A DNA stretch of 64,000 bases from an uncultured Pelagibacteraceae bacterium (GTDB lineage: Bacteria > Pseudomonadota > Alphaproteobacteria > Pelagibacterales > Pelagibacteraceae), in NCBI GenBank assembly GCA_902558435.1, contig CACEDU010000003.1, positions 81,827 to 145,826 on the forward strand. The letters run 5' to 3'. The position numbers and the translations under genes were made by a program. Positions 39,753 to 50,466 of this stretch are shown one piece after another. The notes under the pieces are model-generated. The model was not told the origin of the DNA. It saw only the letters and a list, made by a program, of their open reading frames with translations, and did not search any database. Position 1 is the stretch's first letter; each line of letters begins with the position of its first letter.

Positions 39753-41114
39753 ATGAACAAAGATATTTTTTTGACAAATAGCTATGGTGGCAAAAAAGAA
39801 CATTTTAAGCCGATAGATGAAAATAATATTAAAATGTATGTTTGTGGCCCAACAGTCTATGATGATCCACATATAGGTAATGCAAGACCATTAGTTGTAT
39901 TTGATATTCTTTATAAAGTTTTAAAATGTAAATATGGCAAAGATAGAGTTACTTATGTCAGAAATATAACTGATATTGACGATAAAATAATCCAGTCTGC
40001 AAAAGACAAAAAAATTTCAATAACTGAATTAACAAACAAAATTAATACAAATTTTCAAGAAGATTGTAATTACCTTAATTGTGAAAGACCTAATTTCCAA
40101 CCTAAAGCCACAGAAAATATAAATGAAATGATTGAAATGATTAGTGGTTTAATTAAAAAAGGTTTTGCCTATGAAAGCAATAAACATATTTATTTTGAAG
40201 TAAAAAAGTTTAAAGACTATGGAAAATTATCAAATAAAAAAATTGAAGACTTGATATCTGGATCTAGAGTAGAAGTATCAAGTAATAAGAAAAATCCTGA
40301 AGATTTTGTTTTATGGAAACCGTCTAGTGAAGATGAGCCTAGTTGGCAATCTCCCTGGGGAAATGGTAGACCTGGTTGGCACTTAGAATGTTCAGTAATG
40401 TCCAAAAAATATCTTGGCGATAAGTTCGATATCCATGGAGGTGGTAGAGATCTAATCTTTCCTCATCATGAAAATGAAATTGCACAGTCAAGATGCGCTA
40501 ATGAAACAGACGTTTTTTCAAATTATTGGGTACATAATGGATTCATTACCTTATCAAATGAAAAAATGGCTAAATCGCAAGGAAATATTTTAAAAATAAG
40601 TGATTTTAAAAAGAATGTTAACGGTCAAGCTTTAAGATTAGCTTTAATTAGCACTCACTATAGACAGCCTTTGGATTGGAACGATAAACTTTTGCAGGAG
40701 AGTCAAAAGACAATTGATAAATGGTACAAAAGTTATGTTGCATTAGACAAGCCCAAACTAATATCAGATGACGATCTTTTACCTTTGTATGATGATTTAA
40801 ATACCCCTAAGTATATTGCTAATCTTCATAAATTATTTGAAAAATCTCAATCTGGTAATATTGAGGATAAAAAAGAATTTGTGTCAGCTTGTAATTTTAT
40901 TGGTTTATTAACAGAAACTAAAGATGAATGGGATAATTTTAAAAAAAATAAATCTATTTTAAGTGATGATTACATTGAAAATAAAATTAAAGAACGAAAT
41001 CAGGCTAGAGATAGTAAAAATTATGAATTAGCAGATAAAATTCGTGATGAACTTTTAGAAAAAGGAGTTCAAATAGAGGATAAAGATGGTAAAACCTCGT
41101 GGAAATTTAAATAA
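39753..41114 (+). CDS. cysS: Cysteinyl-tRNA synthetase
   Basis: YVCGPTVYDDPHIGNARPLVVFDIL; GGGRDLIFPHHENEIAQS; KMAKSQGN. Confidence 0.96.
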   Translation: MNKDIFLTNSYGGKKEHFKPIDENNIKMYVCGPTVYDDPHIGNARPLVVFDILYKVLKCKYGKDRVTYVRNITDIDDKIIQSAKDKKISITELTNKINTNFQEDCNYLNCERPNFQPKATENINEMIEMISGLIKKGFAYESNKHIYFEVKKFKDYGKLSNKKIEDLISGSRVEVSSNKKNPEDFVLWKPSSEDEPSWQSPWGNGRPGWHLECSVMSKKYLGDKFDIHGGGRDLIFPHHENEIAQSRCANETDVFSNYWVHNGFITLSNEKMAKSQGNILKISDFKKNVNGQALRLALISTHYRQPLDWNDKLLQESQKTIDKWYKSYVALDKPKLISDDDLLPLYDDLNTPKYIANLHKLFEKSQSGNIEDKKEFVSACNFIGLLTETKDEWDNFKKNKSILSDDYIENKIKERNQARDSKNYELADKIRDELLEKGVQIEDKDGKTSWKFK

Positions 41115-42713
41115 ATGTCAGACAAAATATACATATTTGACACTACCTTACGAGATGGTGCACAAACACAAGGTGTTGACTTTTCGTTAGACGATAAAGA
41201 AAAAATATCTACTGCATTAGACAATCTTGGTGTTGATTATATTGAAGGCGGGTGGCCAGGAGCTAATCCTACGGATACAGAATTTTTTAATAAAAAACAC
41301 TCATTTAATCATTCAATACTAACTGCCTTTGGAATGACAAAAAAATCAGATCATAGCGCTGAGAATGATCCAATGATATCATCTTTAATAAATTCAAAGG
41401 CAAATTCAATTTGTTTATTTGGAAAATCTTGGGATTTTCATGTTGATGTTGCTTTAGGTATATCTAAAGAACAAAATTTAAAAAATATAAGTGAAAGTGC
41501 TAAACATATTATTAATTCTGGAAAGGAATTTATGTTTGATGCTGAACATTTTTTTGATGGATATAAATCAAATAAAGAATACGCTTTAAGTTGCATTAAG
41601 TCTGCGTTTGATCATGGTGCAAGATGGATTGTTTTGTGTGACACTAATGGAGGAACTTTACCTCATGAAATTTCAAAAATAGTAACCGATGTTTCAAAAC
41701 ATATCCCAGGAAAAAACTTAGGTATTCATGCACACAATGATACAGAAAATGCAGTTGCAAATTCTTTAGTTGCAATTCAAGCAGGCGTAAGACAGGTGCA
41801 GGGTACAATCAATGGTTTAGGTGAAAGATGTGGAAATGCTAATTTGATGTCTCTAATTCCTTCTTTGTATTTAAAGGATGAATTTTCAAAGAATTTCGAA
41901 ATAAATATAAAAGATGAGAATATTAAACACTTAACACAATGTTCTAGATTATTGGATGAAATTTTAAACAGAAAGCCTAATAAACATTTACCTTATGTTG
42001 GTGCTGCAGCTTTTTCACACAAAGGTGGAATGCATGTCTCTGCAGTTCAAAAAGACCCAAAAACATATGAACATATTGATCCAAAAGAAGTTGGCAATGT
42101 GAGAAATATTGTTGTTTCAGATCAGGCTGGTCAATCGAATATACTATCAAGATTGGAAACCATAGGGATTAACATAAAAAAAAATGATCCTAAAATAAAA
42201 GAACTTTTAAATGAAGTAAAAGGAAGAGAGTTTATTGGATATAGTTATGACGGGGCTGATGCTTCATTTGAATTATTAGCAAGAAGAATAGTCGGAGAAA
42301 TACCCAGATATTTAATTATCAAAGCTTACGATGTATCTGTAAAAAAAAATTCTTCAGGTGAAATTATTTCATCAGCAAAAGCTGAACTAGAAGTTGATGG
42401 TGAAACAATTGTTTGTGAGGGAGAAGGAAACGGACCGGTTAATGCATTAGATAATGCGATTCGAAACAATATTGATAAAATTTCTAAATACTCAGATTAT
42501 CTTAAAGATTTGAGACTAGTTGACTATAAGGTAAGAATTTTAAATACTGGAACAGAAGCTGTAACTAGAGTTTCAATTGAAAGCACAGACTCCAAAGGAA
42601 AAAACTGGTTCACAATTGGAGTTTCACCCAACATTATTGATGCATCTTTTAAAGCCTTAATAGACAGTCTTGATTATAAATTGTTTAAAGATAATGCACC
42701 AGCAAGTGCTTAA
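41115..42713 (+). CDS. cimA: (R)-citramalate synthase
   Basis: IYIFDTTLRDGAQTQGVDFSLDDKEKI; HNDTENAVANSLVAIQAG; HKGGMHVSAVQKDPKTYEHI. Confidence 0.92.
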   Translation: MSDKIYIFDTTLRDGAQTQGVDFSLDDKEKISTALDNLGVDYIEGGWPGANPTDTEFFNKKHSFNHSILTAFGMTKKSDHSAENDPMISSLINSKANSICLFGKSWDFHVDVALGISKEQNLKNISESAKHIINSGKEFMFDAEHFFDGYKSNKEYALSCIKSAFDHGARWIVLCDTNGGTLPHEISKIVTDVSKHIPGKNLGIHAHNDTENAVANSLVAIQAGVRQVQGTINGLGERCGNANLMSLIPSLYLKDEFSKNFEINIKDENIKHLTQCSRLLDEILNRKPNKHLPYVGAAAFSHKGGMHVSAVQKDPKTYEHIDPKEVGNVRNIVVSDQAGQSNILSRLETIGINIKKNDPKIKELLNEVKGREFIGYSYDGADASFELLARRIVGEIPRYLIIKAYDVSVKKNSSGEIISSAKAELEVDGETIVCEGEGNGPVNALDNAIRNNIDKISKYSDYLKDLRLVDYKVRILNTGTEAVTRVSIESTDSKGKNWFTIGVSPNIIDASFKALIDSLDYKLFKDNAPASA

Positions 42714-43426
42714 TGAATTTAAATAATATATCATATATATTACATAAGCCACAGCTATCTGAAAATATTGGATTATGCGCAAGAGGCATGAAAAATTTTG
42801 GCTTTAAAAATTTATCATTAATCGAACCTAAACCTTTATTTCCAAATGATAAAATCTTTGCAACTTCTGTCGGTGCTAAAGATATAATAAAAAAAACTAA
42901 AGTTTTTTCAAATTTAGAAAAATCATTAAATAATACCGACATTTTAATTGCTACATCTGCAAGATTTAGAAATAAAAATATTAAACATATTTCATTAGAA
43001 GATTTAAAAAAAATTGATTTTACAAAAAAAGTAACTTTTTTATTTGGCTCAGAAGCATCAGGATTATCAAACAACGAAGTAAGTTATGCTGATTATACAT
43101 TGCAAATTCCGAGCAATGTTAAATTTAGATCATTAAATCTTTCTCATAGTTTAGTTATTGTTGCTGAAACAGTTTCAAGATTAATTTCAAAAAATAAAAT
43201 TCATTTTCAAAAATCTCAAAAAATAAAAAAAGCAACAAAGAAAGAAATATCAGCAATGTTACATTTTTGTTTATCAAATCTTGAAAACAAAAATTTTTTT
43301 AAACAAAATGCAAAAAAACCTATTATGCTTGAAAATTTAAGAAGCATTTTTTATAAAATGGAACTTTCCCAAAAAGAAATACGTATTTTATCCAGTGTAT
43401 TCGCAGGTTTAAGCAAAAAACCTTGA
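42713..43426 (+). CDS. trmJ: SPOUT-class RNA methyltransferase, TrmJ/TrmH-like
   Basis: LHKPQLSENIGLCARGMKNFGFKNLSLIEP; FLFGSEASGLSNNEVSYADYTLQIPS; SLNLSHSLVIVAE. Confidence 0.87.
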   Translation: MNLNNISYILHKPQLSENIGLCARGMKNFGFKNLSLIEPKPLFPNDKIFATSVGAKDIIKKTKVFSNLEKSLNNTDILIATSARFRNKNIKHISLEDLKKIDFTKKVTFLFGSEASGLSNNEVSYADYTLQIPSNVKFRSLNLSHSLVIVAETVSRLISKNKIHFQKSQKIKKATKKEISAMLHFCLSNLENKNFFKQNAKKPIMLENLRSIFYKMELSQKEIRILSSVFAGLSKKP

Positions 43427-43454
43427 TTGACAAAAATATTTTGAAGTCTATAAA
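43427..43454 (+). promoter_or_regulatory. Near-consensus sigma70 promoter for rpsD: TTGACA-16-TATAAA
   Basis: TTGACA 43427-43432 abuts the trmJ stop; TATAAA 43449-43454; rpsD ATG at 43470. Confidence 0.7.
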
Positions 43455-43469
43455 ACTCATAATTGAAAT

Positions 43470-44087
43470 ATGACAAAACGATTAAACTCAAAACATAAAG
43501 TTGATAGAAGGCTTAAAGTTAATTTATGGGGTAGACCCAAAAGCCCTTTTAACACCAGAGCATATCCCCCTGGGCAACATGGTCAAACGAAATCTGCAAA
43601 ACCCTCAGATTATGGAATTCAATTACAAGCAAAGCAAAAATTAAAATGTTATTACGGTAACATGAATGAAAGACAATTTAGAAACATGTATAAAAGAGCT
43701 ATTATGAAGAAAGGTGATACTGCTGAAAATTTAATTGGTCTATTAGAAAGGAGATTAGATGCAGTTATCTATAGGTCAAAATTGTCAAACACAATTTTTT
43801 CCTCAAGACAATTGATTAATCATGGTCATGTTAGAGTAAATGGAAAAAAAGTTAATATTTCAAGTTATCAAGTAAAAGAGGAGGATAGTATTGAGATAAG
43901 AGATAAATCAAAACAATTAGCTTTAATAGATATTGCTCTTGCGAATAAAGAAAGAGAAGTGCCTGAGTATTTACAATTAGATGAAAAAAATAAAAAAGTT
44001 AAATTTGTAAGAATTCCTAAATTTGAAGAAGTTCCTTACCCTGTTGTAATGGAGCCAAATTTAGTAATTGAATATTACTCAAGATAA
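43470..44087 (+). CDS. rpsD: 30S ribosomal protein S4
   Basis: RLNSKHKVDRRLKVNLWGRPKSP; NLIGLLERRLDAVIYRS; SRQLINHGHVRVNGKKVNI. Confidence 0.96.
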   Translation: MTKRLNSKHKVDRRLKVNLWGRPKSPFNTRAYPPGQHGQTKSAKPSDYGIQLQAKQKLKCYYGNMNERQFRNMYKRAIMKKGDTAENLIGLLERRLDAVIYRSKLSNTIFSSRQLINHGHVRVNGKKVNISSYQVKEEDSIEIRDKSKQLALIDIALANKEREVPEYLQLDEKNKKVKFVRIPKFEEVPYPVVMEPNLVIEYYSR

Positions 44088-44095
44088 TTTTTCTG

Positions 44096-44704
44096 ATTAA
44101 AAGAACATCAAAAAATCATATAGAAAAAATACTTTCAGAAAATCCGGACTGGAAAGTTCTCGATATTGGTTGTGGCTATGGAGCTAATAAATATGCAACT
44201 ACAATAAGTGATATTGTCGACTATTCTGATCATTACAATGATAAAACATTTGTAAAAATAACTGAAAAAAAATTGCCATTTAAAGATAACGAATTTGATT
44301 ATATTATCGCCTCTCATGTAGTCGAACATGTTGAGGATATTTCCTATTTTTTAAATGAATTATCTAGAGTAGGAAAAAGAGGATATATCGAAGTACCCAC
44401 AAGACTTGAAGACAATTTAGTTTTTGAAAATAAAAATGATCATATTTGGCACTTAGTATTTGATGATGTTAATAATCAAATTAATATTTCAAAAAAACAA
44501 CAATACTTTGAGCCAGTTTTAACCGTATCCTCAATAAAAAAATTTAATGAATATTTTCGTGAAAGTTTAGTAATCGAGTTAAGTTGGGAAGATAGTATTC
44601 AATTTAAAATGGATGATGATAATTTAAAAACTCAAGCTCAAATATCAATTTTTAATTTGTTAAAAAAATATTTCTCAAAAAAAATTAGGTTATTATTTAA
44701 ATAA
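44096..44704 (+). CDS. Class I SAM-dependent methyltransferase, apparently non-canonical start
   Basis: Frame reads IKRTSKNHIEKILSENPDWKVLDIGCGYGANK...LPFKDNEFDYIIASHVVEHVEDI; ORF track begins at TTG 44273, after motif I. Confidence 0.7.
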   Translation: MKRTSKNHIEKILSENPDWKVLDIGCGYGANKYATTISDIVDYSDHYNDKTFVKITEKKLPFKDNEFDYIIASHVVEHVEDISYFLNELSRVGKRGYIEVPTRLEDNLVFENKNDHIWHLVFDDVNNQINISKKQQYFEPVLTVSSIKKFNEYFRESLVIELSWEDSIQFKMDDDNLKTQAQISIFNLLKKYFSKKIRLLFK

Positions 44705-44706
44705 GA

Positions 44707-45045
44707 TTAGTTCTTCTTTTTAAAATCAATTCCATTATCTTCAAAAAGTTTTGCCAATTCACCACTTTCGTACATTTCCTTAACTATATCACAACCACCG
44801 ATGAATTCATTTTTAACATATAATTGAGGAATAGTTGGCCAGTCACTAAAAACTTTAATTCCTTCTCTAAGATTTTGGTCCGCTAAAACATTTACACCCT
44901 TAAAATTAACCTCAAGCATTTTTAAAATATTGGTTACAGCCATAGAAAACCCACACTGAGGAGCATCAGGTGTTCCCTTCATAAACAAACATACTTCATT
45001 ATTTTTAATTTCATTTTTAATTAATTCATTTGTTTGACTATCCAT
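44707..45045 (-). CDS. grxD: Monothiol glutaredoxin
   Basis: VCLFMKGTPDAPQCGFSMAVTNIL; WPTIPQLYVKNEFIGGCDI. Confidence 0.94.
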   Translation of the reverse strand: MDSQTNELIKNEIKNNEVCLFMKGTPDAPQCGFSMAVTNILKMLEVNFKGVNVLADQNLREGIKVFSDWPTIPQLYVKNEFIGGCDIVKEMYESGELAKLFEDNGIDFKKKN

Positions 45046-45276
45046 TTACTTCTCCTTTGTTTTAACGGCTAATGCGTGTAATTCATTCCCCATCTTGCCT
45101 TTGAGTGAACTGTATACCATTTTGTGCTGCTGAATTTTACTTTTTCCAGCAAATTGCGACGAAATTACTGTCGCCGAATAATGATTGCCATCACCTGCAA
45201 GATCTTGAATTTCTATTTTTGCATCAGGAAGAGCTTCTTTTATTAAGCTTTCTATTTCTTTTAAATCCATTGCCAT
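45046..45276 (-). CDS. bolA: BolA-family protein
   Basis: LPDAKIEIQDLAGDGNHYSATVISSQFAGKSKIQQHKMVYSSL. Confidence 0.9.
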   Translation of the reverse strand: MAMDLKEIESLIKEALPDAKIEIQDLAGDGNHYSATVISSQFAGKSKIQQHKMVYSSLKGKMGNELHALAVKTKEK

Positions 45277-47471
45277 TAGTTAACCATATATTCCTTTAGC
45301 CAATTTTTATAGCCTTCTTTGATATCGTCAATTGATATTTTTAGATCACTCCCATAAGTAATCTGATTGCTTTCCACTATACCCAATTTATCAAAATGGA
45401 TTGAATCTTTTTTAAGTATTTTTTCAACATTTTCTAAATTCTCAGGTTTTATTTCAATTATATACCTTCCTTGGTCCTCTCCAAAAAAATATTCAAATTT
45501 ATTTACTAAACCTTCAATTGGAAATAACTTTACTCCTCTATCTCCTTTTATGCTCATTTTTGATATAGCTGTTAAAATTCCTCCTAAGGAAACATCATGA
45601 CATGTCTCAATTAAATTCTTATTTTTTAAATTTAAAATACTCATCCCATTTTGTTTTTCATTAAATAAATTTATTTCTGGAGGAGGACCATTATGATTAG
45701 ACAAAATATTTTTTGCAAATATTGATTGATCTAAATGACCTTCAGTCTTACCAATTACAAATATATAGTTACCATTATTTTTTAATTCCATTGTAATCAT
45801 CTTCTTATAATCAGATAGTAAACCAATACCTCCAATAGATGGAGTAGGCTTAATTCCCTTATCTTTTGTCTCATTATAGAAAGAAACATTTCCTGAAACT
45901 ACAGGGTAATTTAAATATTTTGAAGCTTCTGTGATTCCTTCAACACATTCAACAAATTCTCCCATATTTTTTTCTTTTTCTGGGTTTCCAAAATTAAGAC
46001 AATTTGTAATAGCTATTGGTTTCGCGCCAACGGAAATCATATTTCTCCAACTTTCACAAACAACTTGCTTTCCTCCTGTTAATGGATGAGCATGACAATA
46101 AGTTGCAGATGAGTCCACTGCTGCAGCTACAGCTTTGTTTGTTCCATGAACTCTTACTACTCCAGCATTCCCACCGGGCTTTTGAATTGTATCACCCATG
46201 ACCGTATGATCATATTGGTTCCATATCCATTCTTTATCTGCAATGTTTGGATCAGTTAGAATTTTATTTAAACATTCACTTAGTTTCAAAGACTTAAAAT
46301 TATTTTTTGAAAATTTAATCTCTTTAGGTAATTTAGCTTTTGTCCATTTACGATCGTACATAGGAGCATTTTCAGCCAAAAAATCTATCGGAATTTCAGC
46401 AACTTTTTTATTTTCAAAAAATAATTCTATATTTTTACTATTGGTTGTCTTTCCAATAACTGCAAAATCTAAGTTCCACTTATCAAATATTTTTTTTGCC
46501 TCATTTTCTTTTCCTGCCTCTAACACAATCAACATACGCTCTTGGCTTTCTGAAAGCATGATTTCATAAGGTGTCATATTTTCTTCTCTGCAAGGTACTT
46601 TTGTTAAATCTATTTCAATACCTAGATCACCTTTTGATGCCATTTCAATACTTGATGAAGTTAGTCCAGCAGCTCCCATATCCTGAATTGATATTATTGA
46701 CTTACCTGCCATTAATTCTAAGCAAGCCTCTAAAAGTAGTTTTTCAGTAAATGGATCACCAACCTGAACTGTTGGTTTCTTTTCTTCTATCTTATCATCG
46801 AAAATAGTTGATGCCATACTTGCACCATGAATTCCGTCTCTACCTGTTTTTGATCCTACATATATAACAGGCTTGTCAACTCCAGCAGCTTTAGAGTAAA
46901 ATATTTTATTTTTATTTACTAAGCCTAGTGTCATTGCATTGACTAGAATGTTTCCATTATAAGACTCATCAAAGCAAGTTTGGCCAGCGATAGTTGGAAC
47001 GCCAATACAATTCCCATATCCACCAATACCTTTAACAACACCTCTTAATAGATTTCTAGTTTTTTCATGATCAATTGACCCAAAATGAATTGAGTTTAAA
47101 TTGGCAATAGGTCTTGCTCCCATAGTAAATACATCTCGCATAATTCCACCAACACCTGTTGCTGCACCTTGATAGGGCTCAATAAATGAAGGATGGTTAT
47201 GACTTTCTATCTTAAATACAATTGCATCATCATCTTCAATGTCGACAACACCAGCATTTTCTCCTGGACCTTGAATAACTTGATCACCTTTAGTATGTAA
47301 TTTTTTAAGATGTCTTCTAGATGATTTATAAGAACAGTGTTCATTCCACATTGCTGAAAAAATACCTAATTCTGTAATATTTGGAGTTCTCTTTAATAGA
47401 TCGCAAATTTTTTTATATTCATCTTTCTTCAGTCCATGATCGATAGCTATTTGTTCATTTACTTCACTCAT
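45276..47471 (-). CDS. purL: Phosphoribosylformylglycinamidine synthase subunit PurL
   Basis: [47 protein letters not shown]. Confidence 0.96.
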   Translation of the reverse strand: MSEVNEQIAIDHGLKKDEYKKICDLLKRTPNITELGIFSAMWNEHCSYKSSRRHLKKLHTKGDQVIQGPGENAGVVDIEDDDAIVFKIESHNHPSFIEPYQGAATGVGGIMRDVFTMGARPIANLNSIHFGSIDHEKTRNLLRGVVKGIGGYGNCIGVPTIAGQTCFDESYNGNILVNAMTLGLVNKNKIFYSKAAGVDKPVIYVGSKTGRDGIHGASMASTIFDDKIEEKKPTVQVGDPFTEKLLLEACLELMAGKSIISIQDMGAAGLTSSSIEMASKGDLGIEIDLTKVPCREENMTPYEIMLSESQERMLIVLEAGKENEAKKIFDKWNLDFAVIGKTTNSKNIELFFENKKVAEIPIDFLAENAPMYDRKWTKAKLPKEIKFSKNNFKSLKLSECLNKILTDPNIADKEWIWNQYDHTVMGDTIQKPGGNAGVVRVHGTNKAVAAAVDSSATYCHAHPLTGGKQVVCESWRNMISVGAKPIAITNCLNFGNPEKEKNMGEFVECVEGITEASKYLNYPVVSGNVSFYNETKDKGIKPTPSIGGIGLLSDYKKMITMELKNNGNYIFVIGKTEGHLDQSIFAKNILSNHNGPPPEINLFNEKQNGMSILNLKNKNLIETCHDVSLGGILTAISKMSIKGDRGVKLFPIEGLVNKFEYFFGEDQGRYIIEIKPENLENVEKILKKDSIHFDKLGIVESNQITYGSDLKISIDDIKEGYKNWLKEYMVN

Positions 47472-48151
47472 TACATGCTACCTATTAAATTTTCGAAGAT
47501 AAGTGATCCGTCTTCACCCGAAAGAAAAGGATCAATCATTCTTTCTGGATGAGGCATCATTCCTAAAATATTTTTATTTTTATTAAATATCCCAGCTATA
47601 TTTTTAATAGCTCCGTTAGGATTATTATTTTCATCATCATTTCCTTTATCATCACAATAAGTAACAGCTATTTGACCATTATCTTCTATTGATTGTAATT
47701 CATCATTTGAGCAAAAGTAATTTCCCTCGTTATGAGCAATATGAAGTTCTAAAACTTCTTTCTTAATATTTTTAAAATATTTATTTTCTTTATTTTTAAT
47801 TTTCACAAAAACATTTTTACAAATAAAATTTAAGTATTTATTTTGTTGAAGTATACCAGGTAATAAACCTGTTTCAGTTAGTATTTGAAAACCATTACAA
47901 ATTCCAAGTACCAATCCTCCAGAATTCGCAAAATCAATTACAGATTTAATAATTCTTGATTTACCTGCAATGCTCCCACATCGAAGGTAATCTCCATAGG
48001 AGAAACCTCCAGGCAAAACAATTAAATCACTTTTTGGAATTTCAGCGTCGTTATGCCAAACCATCTGGTTTTTAAAGCCAAATTTCTTTAGAGCAACATC
48101 CATGTCTCTATCACAATTTGAGCCGGGGAATATAATTACAGATGATTTCAT
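47471..48151 (-). CDS. purQ: Phosphoribosylformylglycinamidine synthase subunit PurQ
   Basis: [39 protein letters not shown]; internal ATG at 48151 preferred. Confidence 0.94.
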   Translation of the reverse strand: MKSSVIIFPGSNCDRDMDVALKKFGFKNQMVWHNDAEIPKSDLIVLPGGFSYGDYLRCGSIAGKSRIIKSVIDFANSGGLVLGICNGFQILTETGLLPGILQQNKYLNFICKNVFVKIKNKENKYFKNIKKEVLELHIAHNEGNYFCSNDELQSIEDNGQIAVTYCDDKGNDDENNNPNGAIKNIAGIFNKNKNILGMMPHPERMIDPFLSGEDGSLIFENLIGSM

Positions 48152-48158
48152 TAAATAG

Positions 48159-48392
48159 TTACAAGATTTTATAATTCTCAATAACTAGATTTGCTAAAAG
48201 CTTTTTACACATATCTTCGACTTGAGATTTAGCTTTACCTTCATCATTCTCATTTAATTCGATGTCAAAATATTTACCTTGTCTAACTTCTGAAACATTA
48301 TCAAAAGTCATTCCATTTAGAGTTTGTTGTATCGCTTTGCCTTGAGGATCAAGCACTCCATTTTTTAAAGTAACAATTACTTTTACTTTCAT
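48159..48392 (-). CDS. purS: Phosphoribosylformylglycinamidine synthase subunit PurS
   Basis: KVKVIVTLKNGVLDPQGKAIQQTLNGMTFDNVSEVRQGKYFDIEL. Confidence 0.92.
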   Translation of the reverse strand: MKVKVIVTLKNGVLDPQGKAIQQTLNGMTFDNVSEVRQGKYFDIELNENDEGKAKSQVEDMCKKLLANLVIENYKIL

Positions 48393-49174
48393 TTTTTCTT
48401 TATTTTTACTGCTTTAGGTTTAGGATAAGTTAATGGTCTTATATTTGATTGTTCGTGTAATATATTAAGCCTAATGGCCACTTCTTGATAAGCTTCTAGC
48501 AAATTACCAAGGTTATTTCTAAATCTATCTTTGTCTAATTTTTTATCTGTCCTCATATCCCAAAGTCTGCACGTATCAGGACTAATTTCATCAGCTAACA
48601 TAATTTCTCTTTTACCTCCAGCTTCAAATCTTCCAAATTCAACTTTAAAATCTACTAATTTAATTCCAACGCCCCTGAACATACCTTGAAGAAAATCATT
48701 TATTCTTCTTACTTCTTCGTAAATAAAATCTAATTCGAAAACATCCATCCACTTAAAAGCTAAAATATGCTCTCTACTTACGAGAGGATCACCTAGATCA
48801 TCATTTTTTAAGCAATATTCAACTAAAGGATAATCAAGCACTGTTCCATCTTCTATTCCTAATCTTTTTGTTAAGGATCCTGTAGCAATATTTCTTACAA
48901 CAAATTCAATTGGAATAATTTCAACTAACTTTACCAGTTGTTCTCTCATATTAAGTCTTTTTACTAAATGATTTTTTATTCCAATATTGCTTAACTGAGT
49001 AAGAATATGTTCTGAAATTCTATTATTTAAAATTCCTTTTCCTTCAATGATATCTTTTTTTTGATTATTAAAAGCTGTAGCATCATCTTTAAAATGTTGA
49101 ATTACTAAATTCTTATCAGTAGTTGCATAAATAATTTTAGCTTTTCCTTCGTATAATTTTTTACCTTTTTTCAT
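48389..49174 (-). CDS. purC: Phosphoribosylaminoimidazole-succinocarboxamide synthase
   Basis: KLYEGKAKIIYATTDKNLVIQHFKDDATAFN; LVDFKVEFGRF; ADEISPDTCRLWD. Confidence 0.95.
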   Translation of the reverse strand: MKKGKKLYEGKAKIIYATTDKNLVIQHFKDDATAFNNQKKDIIEGKGILNNRISEHILTQLSNIGIKNHLVKRLNMREQLVKLVEIIPIEFVVRNIATGSLTKRLGIEDGTVLDYPLVEYCLKNDDLGDPLVSREHILAFKWMDVFELDFIYEEVRRINDFLQGMFRGVGIKLVDFKVEFGRFEAGGKREIMLADEISPDTCRLWDMRTDKKLDKDRFRNNLGNLLEAYQEVAIRLNILHEQSNIRPLTYPKPKAVKIKKK

Positions 49175-50466
49175 TATTTAAAAACCCTATTAAAAATTAA
49201 ATTAATATTCTTAAAGTGTGAGGAATAATCAAATATTTTTTTCATTTTTTTGCTGGATATTCTAGATGTAATGTTTTTATCACTCATCACAACATCTAAA
49301 AGATTGAGATTATCTGCTATGCATTTTTTAGCATGTGCTTGTACTAATCTATATGAGATTTCTCTACTTAAACCTGATTTTGTTAGTTCTAACATCAATT
49401 CTTGAGAGAAAATTGTACCCTTGGTGATATTAAGATTGTTAAGCATTTTCTCTGGATAAACAATCATTTTATCTAATACGCTCGCTAATCTTACTAAAGC
49501 AAAATCTAATGTTATATTTGCATCTGGACCAATATTTCTTTCTACACTTGAATGTGAAATATCTCTTTCATGCCAAAGAGCTATATTTTCTAATGCTGGA
49601 ATAGTATAACTTCTAACCATTCTAGCAAGTCCAGTTAGGTTTTCACTTAATATTGGATTTTTTTTATGTGGCATCGCACTTGAACCTTTTTGTTTTTTAG
49701 AGAAAAATTCCTGCAATTCATAAACTTCAGTTCTTTGTAAGTGTCTAATTTCTGTTGAAACTCTCTCAATTGATCCAGCTATAATACCTAAAACTGAAAA
49801 ATAATGTGCATGTCTATCTCTTGGAATAACTTGAGTAGATATAGGTTCAACTTTTAACCCTAGTTTTTTAGCAACGTGTTTTTCTACATTAGGATTAATA
49901 TTTGCAAAAGTACCAACAGCACCAGATATTGCACACGTTGATATTTCATCTATTGCATCAATTAATCTTTTTCTATTTCTTTTAAATTCCTCATAATATG
50001 AAGCTAATTTAAGACCAAATGTAATTGGTTCTGCATGAATACCATGGCTTCTACCCATACATGGTGTAAATTTATATTTTTTAGCTTTAGATTTTAAAAC
50101 TTTCAAAATTTGATCGATATCTTTTAACAAAATCTTACCAGATTGAGCTAATTGAATATTAAAACTTGTATCTACCACATCTGATGATGTCATTCCTTGG
50201 TGTAAATATCTTGCCTTAATTCCAACTTTTTCAGTGACAGATGTGAGAAATGCTATAACATCGTGTTTTACTTTAGCTTCAATATTATGAATTCTTTTAA
50301 CATTAATTTTAGCATTTTTTCTTACTGCACTTGCAACTCCTTTTGGAATATTCCCTAATTTTTCCATAGCTTCAGCTGCAGCTATCTCCACATCTAACCA
50401 AATTTGATATTTGTTATATTCAGACCAAATGTCAGTAAGTTCTTTTCTAGAGTATCGTGTTATCAT
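49174..50466 (-). CDS. purB: Adenylosuccinate lyase
   Basis: HDVIAFLTSVTEKVG; HQGMTSSDVVDTSFNIQL; GSSAMPHKKNPILSENLTGLAR. Confidence 0.95.
   Translation of the reverse strand: MITRYSRKELTDIWSEYNKYQIWLDVEIAAAEAMEKLGNIPKGVASAVRKNAKINVKRIHNIEAKVKHDVIAFLTSVTEKVGIKARYLHQGMTSSDVVDTSFNIQLAQSGKILLKDIDQILKVLKSKAKKYKFTPCMGRSHGIHAEPITFGLKLASYYEEFKRNRKRLIDAIDEISTCAISGAVGTFANINPNVEKHVAKKLGLKVEPISTQVIPRDRHAHYFSVLGIIAGSIERVSTEIRHLQRTEVYELQEFFSKKQKGSSAMPHKKNPILSENLTGLARMVRSYTIPALENIALWHERDISHSSVERNIGPDANITLDFALVRLASVLDKMIVYPEKMLNNLNITKGTIFSQELMLELTKSGLSREISYRLVQAHAKKCIADNLNLLDVVMSDKNITSRISSKKMKKIFDYSSHFKNINLIFNRVFK

Noticed and set aside
44707-45276. bolA-grxD pair as an unusual association
   Set aside because: BolA/monothiol glutaredoxin pairing beside purL is a well-known conserved arrangement in alphaproteobacteria.
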